Shown here: one piece after another, positions 34,199 through 43,378 of the stretch
How the letters are laid out: each line of letters starts with the position of its first letter
How positions within the stretch are numbered: position 1 is the first letter of the stretch
Origin: Candidatus Porisulfidus sp. TsSOB
GTDB taxonomy: Bacteria > Pseudomonadota > Gammaproteobacteria > Poriferisulfidales > Poriferisulfidaceae
DNA length: 64,000 nt
NCBI GenBank assembly: GCA_002631715.1
Contig: MRSX01000007.1
Span: 29,147 to 93,146, forward strand
Direction of reading: 5' to 3'
Notes under the pieces: generated by a model
Database searches by the model: none
What the model saw: the letters and a program-made list of their open reading frames with translations, nothing else
Told to the model about the DNA's origin: nothing
Position numbers and translations under genes: made by a program

Positions 34199-36712
34199 AT
34201 GAAAGCCGGGGTTCAGAAAATCAACCCAGTCGCATTTTGTTTCCTCATACTGACCGTCGTCGGTCTCAATGCGCATCCGGCCTTGGCGCAAACGAATGAA
34301 GCCTGCCCACTGCCTCCCGGCGTAACTCCTATCGCTGATCCAAGTGTGACCGCGCAACAGGTGGAAGGTGGCGCCAGCCTCCAAACCTTTATGCAAGACG
34401 CGAGAACAGCTTTCAAGGCTGCGGTTGCTGCAACAAATCCTCGGGCGACAGGGCTCCATTTTGGATGCGTTATCAGGCAAGAAGGGGGGCCTTGGCGTTC
34501 CGGTTCTACTTACCTGGTGCAACTGGCACCAAACGGCAGGGTGTTCCTTCACGCGAAGAACATGGCGTTGTCGGGCAACCTCCTGAATCGTGGGATTTTT
34601 GCAGCAATTCTTACTTCGCTGGGAGTCAACCCTCAGAGCACCACCTACCTAACCGACTTGAGCGGAAAAGCTAATGATACGCCCGTCTCATTCAATGCGG
34701 GCCCAGGGCGTTCCGGCTATGCCAGCGCCTACGTGGGGACCAGGGGTCCGATCATACTGCTCGCCGGATTCGACCTCAACGCATCCCACTTGGCCCCCGA
34801 ACCAATCGATCACGGCGATCCGACCATTCGCGCCCAAGACGTGGTGGACCGCAGAACCTTGAAGGCCTTCGTCGCGAACGCGATCGACCAATTTAGAGAG
34901 TTTGGAAGAACCGGAGGTCGAGACGCCCTTTCGAAAGCCAAGGTTGCCTTTCGGGATCCGAACGGGCCTTGGCGACACGGTTCCGTGTACTTATATATCT
35001 TGGACCTTTCCACCAACATCATCTTATTTCACGGAGCGTTCCCCGACAGATTCGAGGTTCGACCTTTAATTCCAACGCAGCGAGACGCTGTCACCGGAGA
35101 ACTTATTCTGCCGCAAGTCCTCAACGCGGCAAAAAGCAGCCCGGAAGGCGGCTTCGTGCAGTATTACTTCGACGATCCCATTGACGAGGCCGACAGCGCC
35201 AACATCCCCAAGGTGGGATATGCCCGCGAATTCGAAGTCACGAGGGCAAACGGGGACATTGAGAACTATATTATCGGCTCGGGCTTTTACCTGAGCGACC
35301 CCAGGGTGACCGCCCATCGCCAGAACCTGGCCATCAAGGCCATCCAGCCGCAGGTCATGCGGGCGATGACCGCCAGTACGGTCGATGCCGTATCGAACCG
35401 AATCGAGCGGGCGATTTCCGACGACGCTTCGCAAGCCAAGGGACTCAACTTCGGCGGCACCTCCAGTCTTTCCGACGCCCTGCTGGCACACGGGCAGTCG
35501 CTGGAGAACGGCACCTTCGACCTCGGCCAGCTACTCGCCGGGGCATCCTTCACTCTGCCACTCAACGCGACGAGCACTGGCAGCGGCCTGTTCCGGAACG
35601 CAACGATCTGGGGAAGCGGCGACTACCGAGACTTCGACGGCGGGAACAGCCAAACCTTGAACTACGAGGGCGACGTGACGAGCATCAACTTCGGGATAGA
35701 TTCCCGGGTGGGCGCGGACATGCTGGCTGGCTTCTCAGTGTCGCGAGCGGAAGCGGAAGTCGACTACGACGACATCAGTGGGGGCTCGGGCGAATCCACA
35801 ACCACGCTGATTAGCGTTAATCCGTACGTGGGCTGGCGGGTGGATCACTGCATCAATCTGTGGGCCGCGGCCGGCTACGGCTGGGGCGACATTGAGATCA
35901 ACGATACGGCGGCGGCCACGCAGGAGAGCGACCTTGAGCAACAGATGGTCGCAGCTGGCGTGAGCGGGCTGCTGGTGGATAGCGATGAAGTAATCCAAGG
36001 CGGCACGACCACGGTGCGAATCAAGGCCGAGGCCGCGTACACGTGGGCTGACACCGATGGCGAGGGCGCCCTGAAAGGTCTGACGCTGAATGCCAGCCGC
36101 TCGCGGCTACTGCTGGAAGCCGTCCACGAGCAGGCCCTTGAGTCGGGAGGCACGCTGAACTCGTCACTGGAAGTCGGTGTGCGGCATGACGGTGGGGACG
36201 GAGAGGACGGCGAAGGCTTCGAGACTGGGGCCGGGCTGCGCTTTTCCGACCCGGCGACCGGAGTGACCTTCGAGGGCCGGGCGCGAGCCCTGCTCGGCCA
36301 TAACGGCAATTACGACGAATGGGGGTTCAGCGGGCTGGTGCGCATTGATCCGGGTGCGGATGGCGTCGGGCTTGCGGTCAGCATAGAGCCCCAGTGGGGC
36401 CAGACGGCCAGCGGTGTCCAGCGAATGTGGGAGGCTGATGCCATCGGAATGACATTATCGGGCGATCGATCGCCGTTACACATGAACGCGCAGGTTGCGT
36501 ATGGCATGATCGCCCTGTTGGGCGGGCGCCAAGGAGTGTTGACGCCGTACACCAACGTGTCGCTGTCCGGCGAGGGCTCGCGACGCCTGAGCGTGGGCGG
36601 GCAGTTCAATGTCGGGACATCGGTGCAAATAAGTATGGAAATCCTGCACGACCAGCCAGCATATGGCGACTCCGTCCACGGCATCATGCTGCATAGCAAC
36701 TTCAACTGGTAA
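34199..36712 (+). CDS. Autotransporter with two Cache-like passenger domains
   Basis: An 837-residue protein. Signal peptide ends near HPALAQ (about residue 32). Two similar regions follow: about 60-180 and 220-375. The second has a clear small-molecule-binding Cache pattern (FRDPNGPWRHGSVYLYILDLSTNIILFHG...GGFVQYYFDDP...KVGYAREFEV...YIIGSGFYL), and the first has GPWRSGSTYLVQLAPNGRVFLHAKN. Residues about 560-837 form an autotransporter beta-barrel (LFRNATIWGSGDYRDF..., ending in an aromatic NFNW). It is thus predicted to display Cache domains on the cell surface, away from their usual chemoreceptor or kinase partners. AGGGAGGA precedes the ATG. A TATAAT lies about 40 bp upstream of the ATG. 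Confidence 0.75.
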   Translation: MKAGVQKINPVAFCFLILTVVGLNAHPALAQTNEACPLPPGVTPIADPSVTAQQVEGGASLQTFMQDARTAFKAAVAATNPRATGLHFGCVIRQEGGPWRSGSTYLVQLAPNGRVFLHAKNMALSGNLLNRGIFAAILTSLGVNPQSTTYLTDLSGKANDTPVSFNAGPGRSGYASAYVGTRGPIILLAGFDLNASHLAPEPIDHGDPTIRAQDVVDRRTLKAFVANAIDQFREFGRTGGRDALSKAKVAFRDPNGPWRHGSVYLYILDLSTNIILFHGAFPDRFEVRPLIPTQRDAVTGELILPQVLNAAKSSPEGGFVQYYFDDPIDEADSANIPKVGYAREFEVTRANGDIENYIIGSGFYLSDPRVTAHRQNLAIKAIQPQVMRAMTASTVDAVSNRIERAISDDASQAKGLNFGGTSSLSDALLAHGQSLENGTFDLGQLLAGASFTLPLNATSTGSGLFRNATIWGSGDYRDFDGGNSQTLNYEGDVTSINFGIDSRVGADMLAGFSVSRAEAEVDYDDISGGSGESTTTLISVNPYVGWRVDHCINLWAAAGYGWGDIEINDTAAATQESDLEQQMVAAGVSGLLVDSDEVIQGGTTTVRIKAEAAYTWADTDGEGALKGLTLNASRSRLLLEAVHEQALESGGTLNSSLEVGVRHDGGDGEDGEGFETGAGLRFSDPATGVTFEGRARALLGHNGNYDEWGFSGLVRIDPGADGVGLAVSIEPQWGQTASGVQRMWEADAIGMTLSGDRSPLHMNAQVAYGMIALLGGRQGVLTPYTNVSLSGEGSRRLSVGGQFNVGTSVQISMEILHDQPAYGDSVHGIMLHSNFNW

Positions 36713-36761
36713 TCTTAGGGAAAGGACAGCCTGGCGCAAGCGTCCAGACTGTTCCCGCCTA

Positions 36762-37616
36762 TCAATTGTTGCTTTTCGGCTCGGCCTCGGGTGGCCGTTT
36801 CGGCGGTGCGTCATACTCCACGCACTCGGCCAGGTTGTACGTCAAGAAGGCGCGCCCCTTGGCCCGCGCGATCATCACGACTCCCAGATCCGCGGCCAAT
36901 TCCACACCCATCTGCGTGACGCCGGAGCGCGACAGTAGTACCGGGATTCCCATGCCCGCGCATTTCATGACGATCTCGGAGGTCAACCGTCCGGTCGTGT
37001 AGAAAATCTTGTCTGTCCCGTCCATGTCCTGCAACCACATGCGCCCCGCGATGGTATCCGCCGCATTGTGGCGCCCGACATCCTCCACAAACATCAGGAT
37101 GTCCTCTCCCGCGCACAACGCGCACCCGTGCACGGCGCCAGACTCCTTGTAGATCTGGTTGGAACTTGCAATGTTGGCCAGCAGGCGGTAAATCAAAGAC
37201 TGACGGACCGTCGCCTTCGGCAGGCGCTGGTCGTAAAGTTTGTCCAGCGTACAGCTGAATACGGTCCCTTGACCGCAGCCCGTGGTAACCGTGCGCTGAG
37301 ACAACTTCTCTTCCCAATCCGTGATGCCACATCCCGGACGCATATCAACCGAAACTGTCTCGCGCTCCCAATCAACCCGCACGGCCGCAATATCTTCCAA
37401 TCGTTCCACCAACCGCTGGTTGCGGAGATAGCCAAGCGCCAGTTCCTCTGGATGCATGCCCAACGTCATCAACGTTACTACCTCGCGTTCATCCACTTTC
37501 AGCGTCAGTGGACGCTCCCCGGCAATGCGGACCGTCCGCACATCGCCATACTGGTCCCGTGCCGTGACTTCGTGCGTGGGACTCAGACCCTGATCGCTCA
37601 ACTCCGGTTCACGCAT
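36762..37616 (-). CDS. fdhD: Formate dehydrogenase accessory sulfurtransferase FdhD
   Basis: A 284-residue protein that passes sulphur to the molybdenum cofactor of formate dehydrogenases. Hallmarks are LGYLRNQRLVE, SQRTVTTGCGQGTVF, the CxxC in HGCALCAG, and EDVGRHNAADTIAGRMWL, FYTTGRLTSEIVMKCAGMGIPVLLSRSG. The start MREPELSDQ lies 8 bp inside the upstream CNNM gene's stop region; a longer reading is rejected. No formate dehydrogenase genes are in the window. Confidence 0.95.
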   Translation of the reverse strand: MREPELSDQGLSPTHEVTARDQYGDVRTVRIAGERPLTLKVDEREVVTLMTLGMHPEELALGYLRNQRLVERLEDIAAVRVDWERETVSVDMRPGCGITDWEEKLSQRTVTTGCGQGTVFSCTLDKLYDQRLPKATVRQSLIYRLLANIASSNQIYKESGAVHGCALCAGEDILMFVEDVGRHNAADTIAGRMWLQDMDGTDKIFYTTGRLTSEIVMKCAGMGIPVLLSRSGVTQMGVELAADLGVVMIARAKGRAFLTYNLAECVEYDAPPKRPPEAEPKSNN

Positions 37617-38901
37617 TGCCGTTCCCCTGGCCGTCTGGAGTCGATTCGAGACGCGTATAGACCCGGACCGTGCGCACCGAGGTTTCATCCGTCTTGACCA
37701 CCTCCACCGGGTAGCGGTCAATCAGCATGCTGGTGCCCGGTGCCGGGATATCTTCCAAGTGTTCCAGGATCAAACCGTTGAGCGTTCTCGGCCCATCCAT
37801 GTGAAAGTGGCTGTTCAGGAGATCATTGAGTTCGCGGACATGAATGCCCGCATCCACTACGACGCTGCCATCGGGCAGGGTTTCATAGACCCCCGGATCT
37901 AATGCTCCGGAATCCACGGTGAACGCTCCCACAATTTCTTCCAATATGTGCTCCAGGGTCACCAGGCCCTGGATGTCGCCGTACTCGTCGATCACCAGGC
38001 CGACCCGGCGCCGGTGTTTCTGGAAATTGTACAACTGCCGGTTGAGATTGGTCCCCTCGGGAATGAAATACGGCTCCCGCATGGTTTCCCGGATGTGTTC
38101 CGGCAACAGGTCCTCGTTCAAGATATGCGGCAACAGTTTGCGCCAGTGCAGCATTCCGCAGACCTTGTCGAGCCCTCCCTCGTACACCAGCACCCGCGTG
38201 TAGGTTGGGTTTTGCAATTGATCCAGCACCTCGCTCCAGTCGTCACTGAGATCGATCCCAACGATTTCGTTGCGCGGCACCATCACGTCTTCCACCGTGA
38301 TTTTCTCCAGATCCAGAATACTCAGCAACATCTTTCGATGCTCCCGGGAAATCAAGCTGCGGGATTCCTGCACGACGCTGCGGAGTTCTTCCTGAGTCAG
38401 CGCATTGCGAGCCTCCTCCCGCGGCATTCCCAAGACCCGAAGCAGGCCGTTGGCGAACTGGTTGATCAGCCACACCAGAGGATAGGCAATTACCAGAAGC
38501 GGTCGGTACACGACGGCGGCCGGGTAGGCGACACGCTCGGCGTGTAATGCCGCCAAGGTCTTCGGCGCCACTTCCGCAAAAACCAAGATGGCCACGGTCA
38601 ATAGACCCGTGGCCACGGCCACCCCGATCTCCTGAAAGTAGATGTAGCCGAGGTACGTGGCCAACTGGGTAATCAAAATGTTGACGAGGTTGTTGCCGAG
38701 AAGGATCAACCCGATCAGCTTGTCCGGCTTGTCCAGCAGCGCCTGCGCGCAACGGGCACTGTATTTGCCCTGTTCTGCCAGATGACGGAGCCGGTAACGG
38801 TTCAGCGCCATCAGCGCGGTTTCGGAACCGGAGAAAAACGCCGACAGCAGGAAAAGCAGAACCAGCAGAGCAACTAGTTCCGGCAGTGAAAACAAACTCA
38901 C
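37609..38901 (-). CDS. CNNM/CorC-type transporter (DUF21, CBS pair, CorC domain)
   Basis: A 430-residue inner-membrane protein. The N-terminal DUF21 region has helices with SGSETALMALNRYRLRHLAEQGK and LGNNLVNILITQLATYLG. Two CBS domains follow (MVPRNEIVGIDLS..., GLVIDEYGDIQGLVTLEHILEEIVG), then a CorC_HlyC domain (VVDAGIHVRELNDLLNSHF...). The family includes magnesium or cobalt efflux proteins (CorB/CorC, CNNM). It reads into fdhD with an 8-bp overlap. Confidence 0.92.
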   Translation of the reverse strand: MSLFSLPELVALLVLLFLLSAFFSGSETALMALNRYRLRHLAEQGKYSARCAQALLDKPDKLIGLILLGNNLVNILITQLATYLGYIYFQEIGVAVATGLLTVAILVFAEVAPKTLAALHAERVAYPAAVVYRPLLVIAYPLVWLINQFANGLLRVLGMPREEARNALTQEELRSVVQESRSLISREHRKMLLSILDLEKITVEDVMVPRNEIVGIDLSDDWSEVLDQLQNPTYTRVLVYEGGLDKVCGMLHWRKLLPHILNEDLLPEHIRETMREPYFIPEGTNLNRQLYNFQKHRRRVGLVIDEYGDIQGLVTLEHILEEIVGAFTVDSGALDPGVYETLPDGSVVVDAGIHVRELNDLLNSHFHMDGPRTLNGLILEHLEDIPAPGTSMLIDRYPVEVVKTDETSVRTVRVYTRLESTPDGQGNGNA

Positions 38902-38959
38902 GACGCTTTTCCTCTCAAAGTCGGGGCAGCCTCACGAAAAGGCCAACATGCCCCATGCC

Positions 38960-38965
38960 TATAAT
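38960..38965 (+). promoter_or_regulatory. Candidate -10 element of smpB
   Basis: A perfect TATAAT about 60 bp upstream of the smpB start, in the 124-bp divergent gap with the CNNM gene. No convincing -35 is seen. Confidence 0.4.
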
Positions 38966-39025
38966 TGAATGTTCGGGCACGGGCCTCAGAGACTGCACGA
39001 AGACGATTTTTCCTCACGAGACGCC

Positions 39026-39520
39026 ATGAGCCGAAAAACCCAAGCCAAAGCCCCTGATCCCACCATCGCCCGGAACCGTCGGGCCCGGCACGATTATGCC
39101 ATCGAGGAAACCTTCGAAGCCGGACTGGCCCTGACCGGCTGGGAAGTCAAGAGCCTGCGCGAGGGGCGCGCCCAAATCAACGAAGGTTACATCTCCATCC
39201 GCAAGGGAGAAGGCTGGCTCCTGGGCAGCCACATCAACCCCCTGCCCAATGTCTCTCATCTGCCGACCGACCCGGCTCGGCCGAGAAAACTGCTTTTGCA
39301 CGAAAAAGAAATTGCTCATCTTCAGGGTGCCGTAGACCGACGGGGCTACACCCTGATCCCCCTGTCACTGTATTGGAAACAGGGTCGGGCAAAACTGCAA
39401 TTGGCGCTGGCGCGCGGCAAGCACAAGCACGACCGGCGACAAACCGTGAAGACTCGCGACTGGGAGCGCGACCGCGAACGCTTGTTGCGCCGGTCCACCC
39501 GGCAAGGCGGGAAACCCTGA
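39026..39520 (+). CDS. smpB: SsrA-binding protein SmpB
   Basis: A 164-residue tmRNA partner required for trans-translation. It has IARNRRARHDYAIEETFEAGLALTGWEVKSLREGRAQINEGYI, the central HEKEI segment, LIPLSLYWKQGRAKLQLALARGKHKHDRRQTVKTRDWERD and a basic C-terminal tail. Length fits. The ssrA gene is not seen in this window. Confidence 0.96.
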   Translation: MSRKTQAKAPDPTIARNRRARHDYAIEETFEAGLALTGWEVKSLREGRAQINEGYISIRKGEGWLLGSHINPLPNVSHLPTDPARPRKLLLHEKEIAHLQGAVDRRGYTLIPLSLYWKQGRAKLQLALARGKHKHDRRQTVKTRDWERDRERLLRRSTRQGGKP

Positions 39521-39569
39521 AGCGCCGGGAATCGACGCCGGCGGAGGTTTCCCGTCCGGTTTCAGCGGA

Positions 39570-39845
39570 TTATTGATTGGAACAGGAATACGGAGTCACG
39601 TTCACGTCGACCTTGCCCGCAACAGCCTGATAACACTCCGTATAGCTGTTGTAGTGGCCCGCGACATGCGCTTCCTCGCCGACCCCGACGATCGCCACCC
39701 AAGGTCCTTCCGATGCGCCCTCGGCCGCCATTTCTTCCGTAGCCGTTTCGGACACCGCGGGCGCCTCTTCGCCGCCCGTCTGGTACAGCCAGTAGAAGAA
39801 GACCACCACGGCCGCGATGATGATTCCGGTAATCAGTTTGTCCAC
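39570..39845 (-). CDS. Small membrane-anchored protein
   Basis: A 91-residue protein starting at GTG with GGAGG about 9 nt upstream. One N-terminal helix (LITGIIIAAVVVFFYWLYQ) precedes an acidic linker (EEAPAVSETATEEMAAEGASE) and a small domain with two cysteines (YTECYQA, PYSCSNQ). No family recognised. An open frame continues upstream, but that part lacks coding character. Confidence 0.55.
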   Translation of the reverse strand: MDKLITGIIIAAVVVFFYWLYQTGGEEAPAVSETATEEMAAEGASEGPWVAIVGVGEEAHVAGHYNSYTECYQAVAGKVDVNVTPYSCSNQ

Positions 39846-40021
39846 AAAAACATCCTCCAGTTGGATTAATCGCCCCGTGAACGGATTCCGTCCAGAGGCC
39901 TTGTTGTTTGCGCCTAGATTAGCAGATTTGGGTTGCCGGTGCCAACTTCCAAGGTTGCCCAAACGCTTGATGTCCGATGCCCTCGTCCGGAAAGAAATCA
40001 GGCAGAATCGAGCTTTATCTT

Positions 40022-40741
40022 TTACCCGTCTTCCTTCGAAAGGCGATCCAATTCCTGCCAGACGCAAGCCCGACCTTCCTCGGATTCGGCCTGGATAACG
40101 CCAAGAAATTCCTCGTGCGAACGCCGTTCCTCCGGACCGGCCCGCAGGACAGGGATGGGGGCTTTTTCGACGTTGGCACGGCGGCGGCGAGTCTGGACTT
40201 CCAGCGAAAGTCCCATCTGCCCCCCTGTCATTCTCAGGTAGACATGAGCCAGTAACTGGGCATCCAGGAGAGCCCCGTGCCATTCCCTCTGCCTGCGATC
40301 AACCTGGTAGAAATCGCACAGCTGGTCCAGGCTGCTGCCCCCCGACGATTTTTCCCGAGCCAGCATCAGGGTGTCCGTGACTTTCAGGCAGCAATCCTCG
40401 AATTTGTCGGCACGCCCCGCCAGTTCCAGTTCGTGGTTGAGAAAGCCCAAGTCGAATCCGGCATTATGAATCAGGACTTCCGCATCCTTCACGAACTCCA
40501 TCACCTCGTCGAGGATCTCCGGAAACTTGGGTTTGCCCACCAGTTGATCGGCAGTGATTCCATGCACCCGCTGCGCGCCTTCTTCGATTTCACAGTCCGG
40601 GTTGACATAAGACTGGTACTGCCGTCCGGTCAGATCCCGGTCTATGATCTCCACGCAACCGATCTCGATGATCCGGTTGCCCACCGTCAGGCCCGTGGTT
40701 TCAAGATCAAGCGCAACCTGGCGAGAAATCGAGTCGCTCAT
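40022..40741 (-). CDS. dnaQ: DNA polymerase III epsilon subunit (3'-5' exonuclease)
   Basis: A 239-residue proofreading exonuclease of DnaQ type. The DEDDh residues are visible: ALDLETTGL, HNAGFDLGFLN and WHGALLDAQLLAHVYL. The C-terminal tail that binds the polymerase alpha subunit is present. Its start overlaps the rnhA stop by 4 bases. Confidence 0.95.
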   Translation of the reverse strand: MSDSISRQVALDLETTGLTVGNRIIEIGCVEIIDRDLTGRQYQSYVNPDCEIEEGAQRVHGITADQLVGKPKFPEILDEVMEFVKDAEVLIHNAGFDLGFLNHELELAGRADKFEDCCLKVTDTLMLAREKSSGGSSLDQLCDFYQVDRRQREWHGALLDAQLLAHVYLRMTGGQMGLSLEVQTRRRRANVEKAPIPVLRAGPEERRSHEEFLGVIQAESEEGRACVWQELDRLSKEDG

Positions 40742-41178
40742 GATCCCGACATCCGGGCAATCGCTTCATTCGCCAGGGCATCGGCACGTTCGTTCCCTTC
40801 CACGCCGCTGTGGCCCCGCACCCAGCGCCAATGCACCCGGTGGGTTTCGACCAGCGCATCCAATTGCTGCCAGAGGTCCTGATTCTTGACCGGTTTGCCA
40901 GCGGAAGTCTTCCAACCTTTGCGCTTCCAGTCGGCCAGCCACGATTGCATGCCGTTTTTCAGGTAAGTGGAATCGGTTACGAGTTCGACTTCACAGGGTT
41001 CTTTCAGGCTGTCCAAGGCCTCGATCGCTGCCTGAAGCTCCATCCGGTTGTTGGTGGTCTGCTCTTGCGCTCCCAGCAGTTCGCGCGTGTGCCCGCGCGA
41101 CTCCAGCACGACCCCCCAGCCACCTGGACCCGGGTTCCCATGACAAGCCCCATCGGTGTAGGCTCGAACCTGCTTCAC
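40738..41178 (-). CDS. rnhA: Ribonuclease HI
   Basis: A 146-residue enzyme that cuts RNA in RNA:DNA hybrids. Catalytic acidic residues are in YTDGACHGNPGPGGWG, RMELQAAIEAL and VTDSTYLKNG, with the RGHSGVEGNERADALA segment. The GTG start overlaps the upstream methyltransferase stop and has AGAGGA 8 nt before it; the longer open frame upstream belongs to the methyltransferase strand in another frame. The divergent rnhA/dnaQ pair of enterics is here an overlapping same-strand pair. Confidence 0.95.
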   Translation of the reverse strand: MKQVRAYTDGACHGNPGPGGWGVVLESRGHTRELLGAQEQTTNNRMELQAAIEALDSLKEPCEVELVTDSTYLKNGMQSWLADWKRKGWKTSAGKPVKNQDLWQQLDALVETHRVHWRWVRGHSGVEGNERADALANEAIARMSGS

Positions 41179-41918
41179 GGATTCATTCCTCTGGAAGTCG
41201 GTTCCACCCCAGCAAGCCTTTCGGAGATGAGAACCGGCGAACGGTACCAGCGTTCGCGTGCCGGAGTGACCGGAACGCGCAACTTGCGTGCCAGCACGCA
41301 GTATACGCCACCCAGATGATCCAGCCGCCAGCGAGCCTGGAGTTCCAGGCCGCTGGTGCGCTGCTGTAGAAACTGGCTTTGGATCGGAGGCCGAAATGCC
41401 GCGTAACGGCAGTCCTGGATTTCGAAATTCAGCACCGAGAGCCAATCCCGGATCCTCCGGAAGCCGTAGAAATGCCTGTCCCACGGAAAGCGCCCGACTG
41501 CAAGCAATCGGTACAGCCCGTACCAGCTCCACGGATTGAACCCAACCAGTAGCAAGTGCCCGTTTCCGACCAGCACCCGATCGGCCTCGCGCAGAACCAC
41601 GTGGGGTTGATCGCTCAACTCCAAGGGGTGGGACAGAGCGAGAAGGTCCAGGCAGTTCGCTGCCAACGGCAGTGCATCCGGACGACCGCGGATCTGGCTT
41701 TGGCCGGCCCCAGGATGCATGAAGAACCGATGATCGAAACTGCCTCGCGCTGCTGAGACTTCGTTGAACAGGACGTCCGGCCCGCAGTACAACGCATGTT
41801 GCCCGGAAAGATTCTCCTGAAGATGCATCAAATGCTCATGGATCAGAGCCAGGGACTCCTGCCCGGCCCGGCTTGCATACCAGTGCCCCAGTTGCTCGTA
41901 GAGAGTAGCGATGCCCAT
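41175..41918 (-). CDS. SAM-dependent methyltransferase, YafS-like
   Basis: A 247-residue protein resembling the YafS group next to rnhA in many gammaproteobacteria. The class I fold is degenerate: RPDALPLAANCLDLLALSHPLELSDQPHVVLREADRVLVGNGHLLLVGFNPWSWYGLYR matches motifs after the nucleotide site, but the N-terminal glycine motif is weak. Substrate unknown. Its usual neighbour gloB is about 22 kb away, on the right edge. Confidence 0.75.
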   Translation of the reverse strand: MGIATLYEQLGHWYASRAGQESLALIHEHLMHLQENLSGQHALYCGPDVLFNEVSAARGSFDHRFFMHPGAGQSQIRGRPDALPLAANCLDLLALSHPLELSDQPHVVLREADRVLVGNGHLLLVGFNPWSWYGLYRLLAVGRFPWDRHFYGFRRIRDWLSVLNFEIQDCRYAAFRPPIQSQFLQQRTSGLELQARWRLDHLGGVYCVLARKLRVPVTPARERWYRSPVLISERLAGVEPTSRGMNP

Positions 41919-41930
41919 GGGGAATTACAC

Positions 41931-42536
41931 TCAAGGAGACAGGCGGTCTTGTCGCCAGCCTCCTTCGGTGGCCCGCTGATACCGGATGCGGTCATGCATC
42001 CGCCCGGAGGCGTTCTGCCAGAATTCGATCCGCTCCGGCGTCAACACGTAACCACCCCAAAACTCAGGCCGCGGGATCTCCCGACCCTTGAACCGCTTCT
42101 CGATTTCCCGGTATTGATCTTCCAGCTGATGGTGGTCCGCCACTTCCTCGCTCTGCCTGGAGGCATACGCCCCGATTTGGCTGTCACGGGGACGGGTTTG
42201 GAAATAAGCATCGCTGATTTCCGCATCTAGGCGGCGAACCGTACCCTCCACTCGAACCTGCCGCCCAGGAGGCTCCCACCAGAAAGTCAGCGCAGCATCC
42301 GGATGACTCTCCAGTTCCCGGGCCTTGGCGCTGTGGTAGTTGGTGTAGAACACGAAGCCTTCGGCCTCCAGCCCTTTGAACAATACCATCCGTGCCCGGG
42401 GCCGACCTTCGGTATCGACCGTCGCCAGATTCACCGCATTCGGCAGCACCAAGCCCCCCTGCTCCGCTTCCGCGAGCCAGCGGGCAAACAGTTCAAGCGG
42501 GTCTGTTCCGGCGGAAGCGCGGGTCAGTCTGTCCAT
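41931..42536 (-). CDS. pdxH: Pyridoxamine/pyridoxine 5'-phosphate oxidase
   Basis: A 201-residue FMN enzyme that makes pyridoxal phosphate. Family segments: PNAVNLATVDTEGRPRARMVLFKGLEAEGFVFYTNYHSAKARELESHPDAAL, WWEPPGRQVRVEG, SDAYFQTRPRDSQIGAYASRQS, and the C-terminal WGGYVLTPERIEFWQNASGRMHDRIRY...WRQDRLSP. GGAGG lies 12 nt upstream. Slightly shorter N-terminus than E. coli. Confidence 0.96.
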   Translation of the reverse strand: MDRLTRASAGTDPLELFARWLAEAEQGGLVLPNAVNLATVDTEGRPRARMVLFKGLEAEGFVFYTNYHSAKARELESHPDAALTFWWEPPGRQVRVEGTVRRLDAEISDAYFQTRPRDSQIGAYASRQSEEVADHHQLEDQYREIEKRFKGREIPRPEFWGGYVLTPERIEFWQNASGRMHDRIRYQRATEGGWRQDRLSP

Positions 42537-42597
42537 TTTGGGTGTTGTCCTCCGTATCAGTTATATTATTAAACACACCTAACCACATCCTTATCCG

Positions 42598-42822
42598 ATG
42601 AGTGAAGAAACCCTAGTCAGACCGGCCGATGAAGAAGGCTACATCATCGCCTGGAGAGCCAAGTATCAATTCGAGACCGGGCAGCTGGACGGCGAAATGA
42701 CCTATGGCGAGGCAACCCAGAAATGCGCCGAACTGTGCGCCAAGGAACCTGAGAAAACCTTCTGGCCGCAACGGGTCACAAGTGCCGAAGCCTCCTACGG
42801 AAAATTCCACAAAGCGCACTGA
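42598..42822 (+). CDS. Small conserved-looking hypothetical protein
   Basis: A 74-residue soluble protein with two cysteines in QKCAELCAKEPEKTFWPQRV. No family recognised by eye. It reads toward thpR with a gap of under 20 bp, so the two are probably co-transcribed. Confidence 0.55.
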   Translation: MSEETLVRPADEEGYIIAWRAKYQFETGQLDGEMTYGEATQKCAELCAKEPEKTFWPQRVTSAEASYGKFHKAH

Positions 42823-42841
42823 TTCCGGTTTGCCGGGCCCC

Positions 42842-43378
42842 GTGCAGCGGTTGTTTTTTGCATTGCTGCCCGATGGGGTCGTACGCAAGCAGTTGCGTCA
42901 ACTGCAGAAAGATCTGAAACAGGCAGGCGGGCGCCCCGTGCCCGAGGAAAACCTGCATCTGACCCTGTTGTTCCTAGGCAATGTCGAAGCTGACAAGATG
43001 GATGCCGTTCGCGACATCGTCGCGGGCATTGAAGGGGAACCGTTCGACTTGGTGCTCGACACGCTCGGGGGATTCCGGCAAAACAACGTCCGCGTCCTCT
43101 GGGTAGGTCCTTCCGAGCCACCCCCGGAGCTCGAAGCCCTGCATCATTCGCTACGCCAGCAGGCCAGAAAAAACGGCCTGCACGTCGGAAAGGGAACCTA
43201 CCGCCCGCACGTGACCCTAATCCGAAAGGCTGGTCTTCGGGAAAACCTCCCGGAGAAGCCAAACCAGAACATTCCCTGGGCAGCTAGCCGCCTTGCCCTA
43301 CTCGCTTCGGAACTGCTGCCTTCCGGCTCCCGCTACCGGATACTTGCGGAAACGAATCTTACTGAGTATGCCTCCTAG
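42842..43378 (+). CDS. thpR: RNA 2',3'-cyclic phosphodiesterase
   Basis: A 178-residue 2H phosphoesterase (LigT/ThpR) that opens 2',3'-cyclic phosphate ends of RNA. The two catalytic HxTx motifs are HLTLLFLG (about residue 40) and HVTLIRKAG (about residue 122). The GTG start gives VQRLFFALLPDG, the normal opening; a TTG 12 bp earlier is an alternative. Confidence 0.9.
   Translation: MQRLFFALLPDGVVRKQLRQLQKDLKQAGGRPVPEENLHLTLLFLGNVEADKMDAVRDIVAGIEGEPFDLVLDTLGGFRQNNVRVLWVGPSEPPPELEALHHSLRQQARKNGLHVGKGTYRPHVTLIRKAGLRENLPEKPNQNIPWAASRLALLASELLPSGSRYRILAETNLTEYAS

Noticed and set aside
39521..39569. ssrA (tmRNA) next to smpB
   Set aside because: No tRNA-Ala-like ends or tag sequence are visible near smpB.
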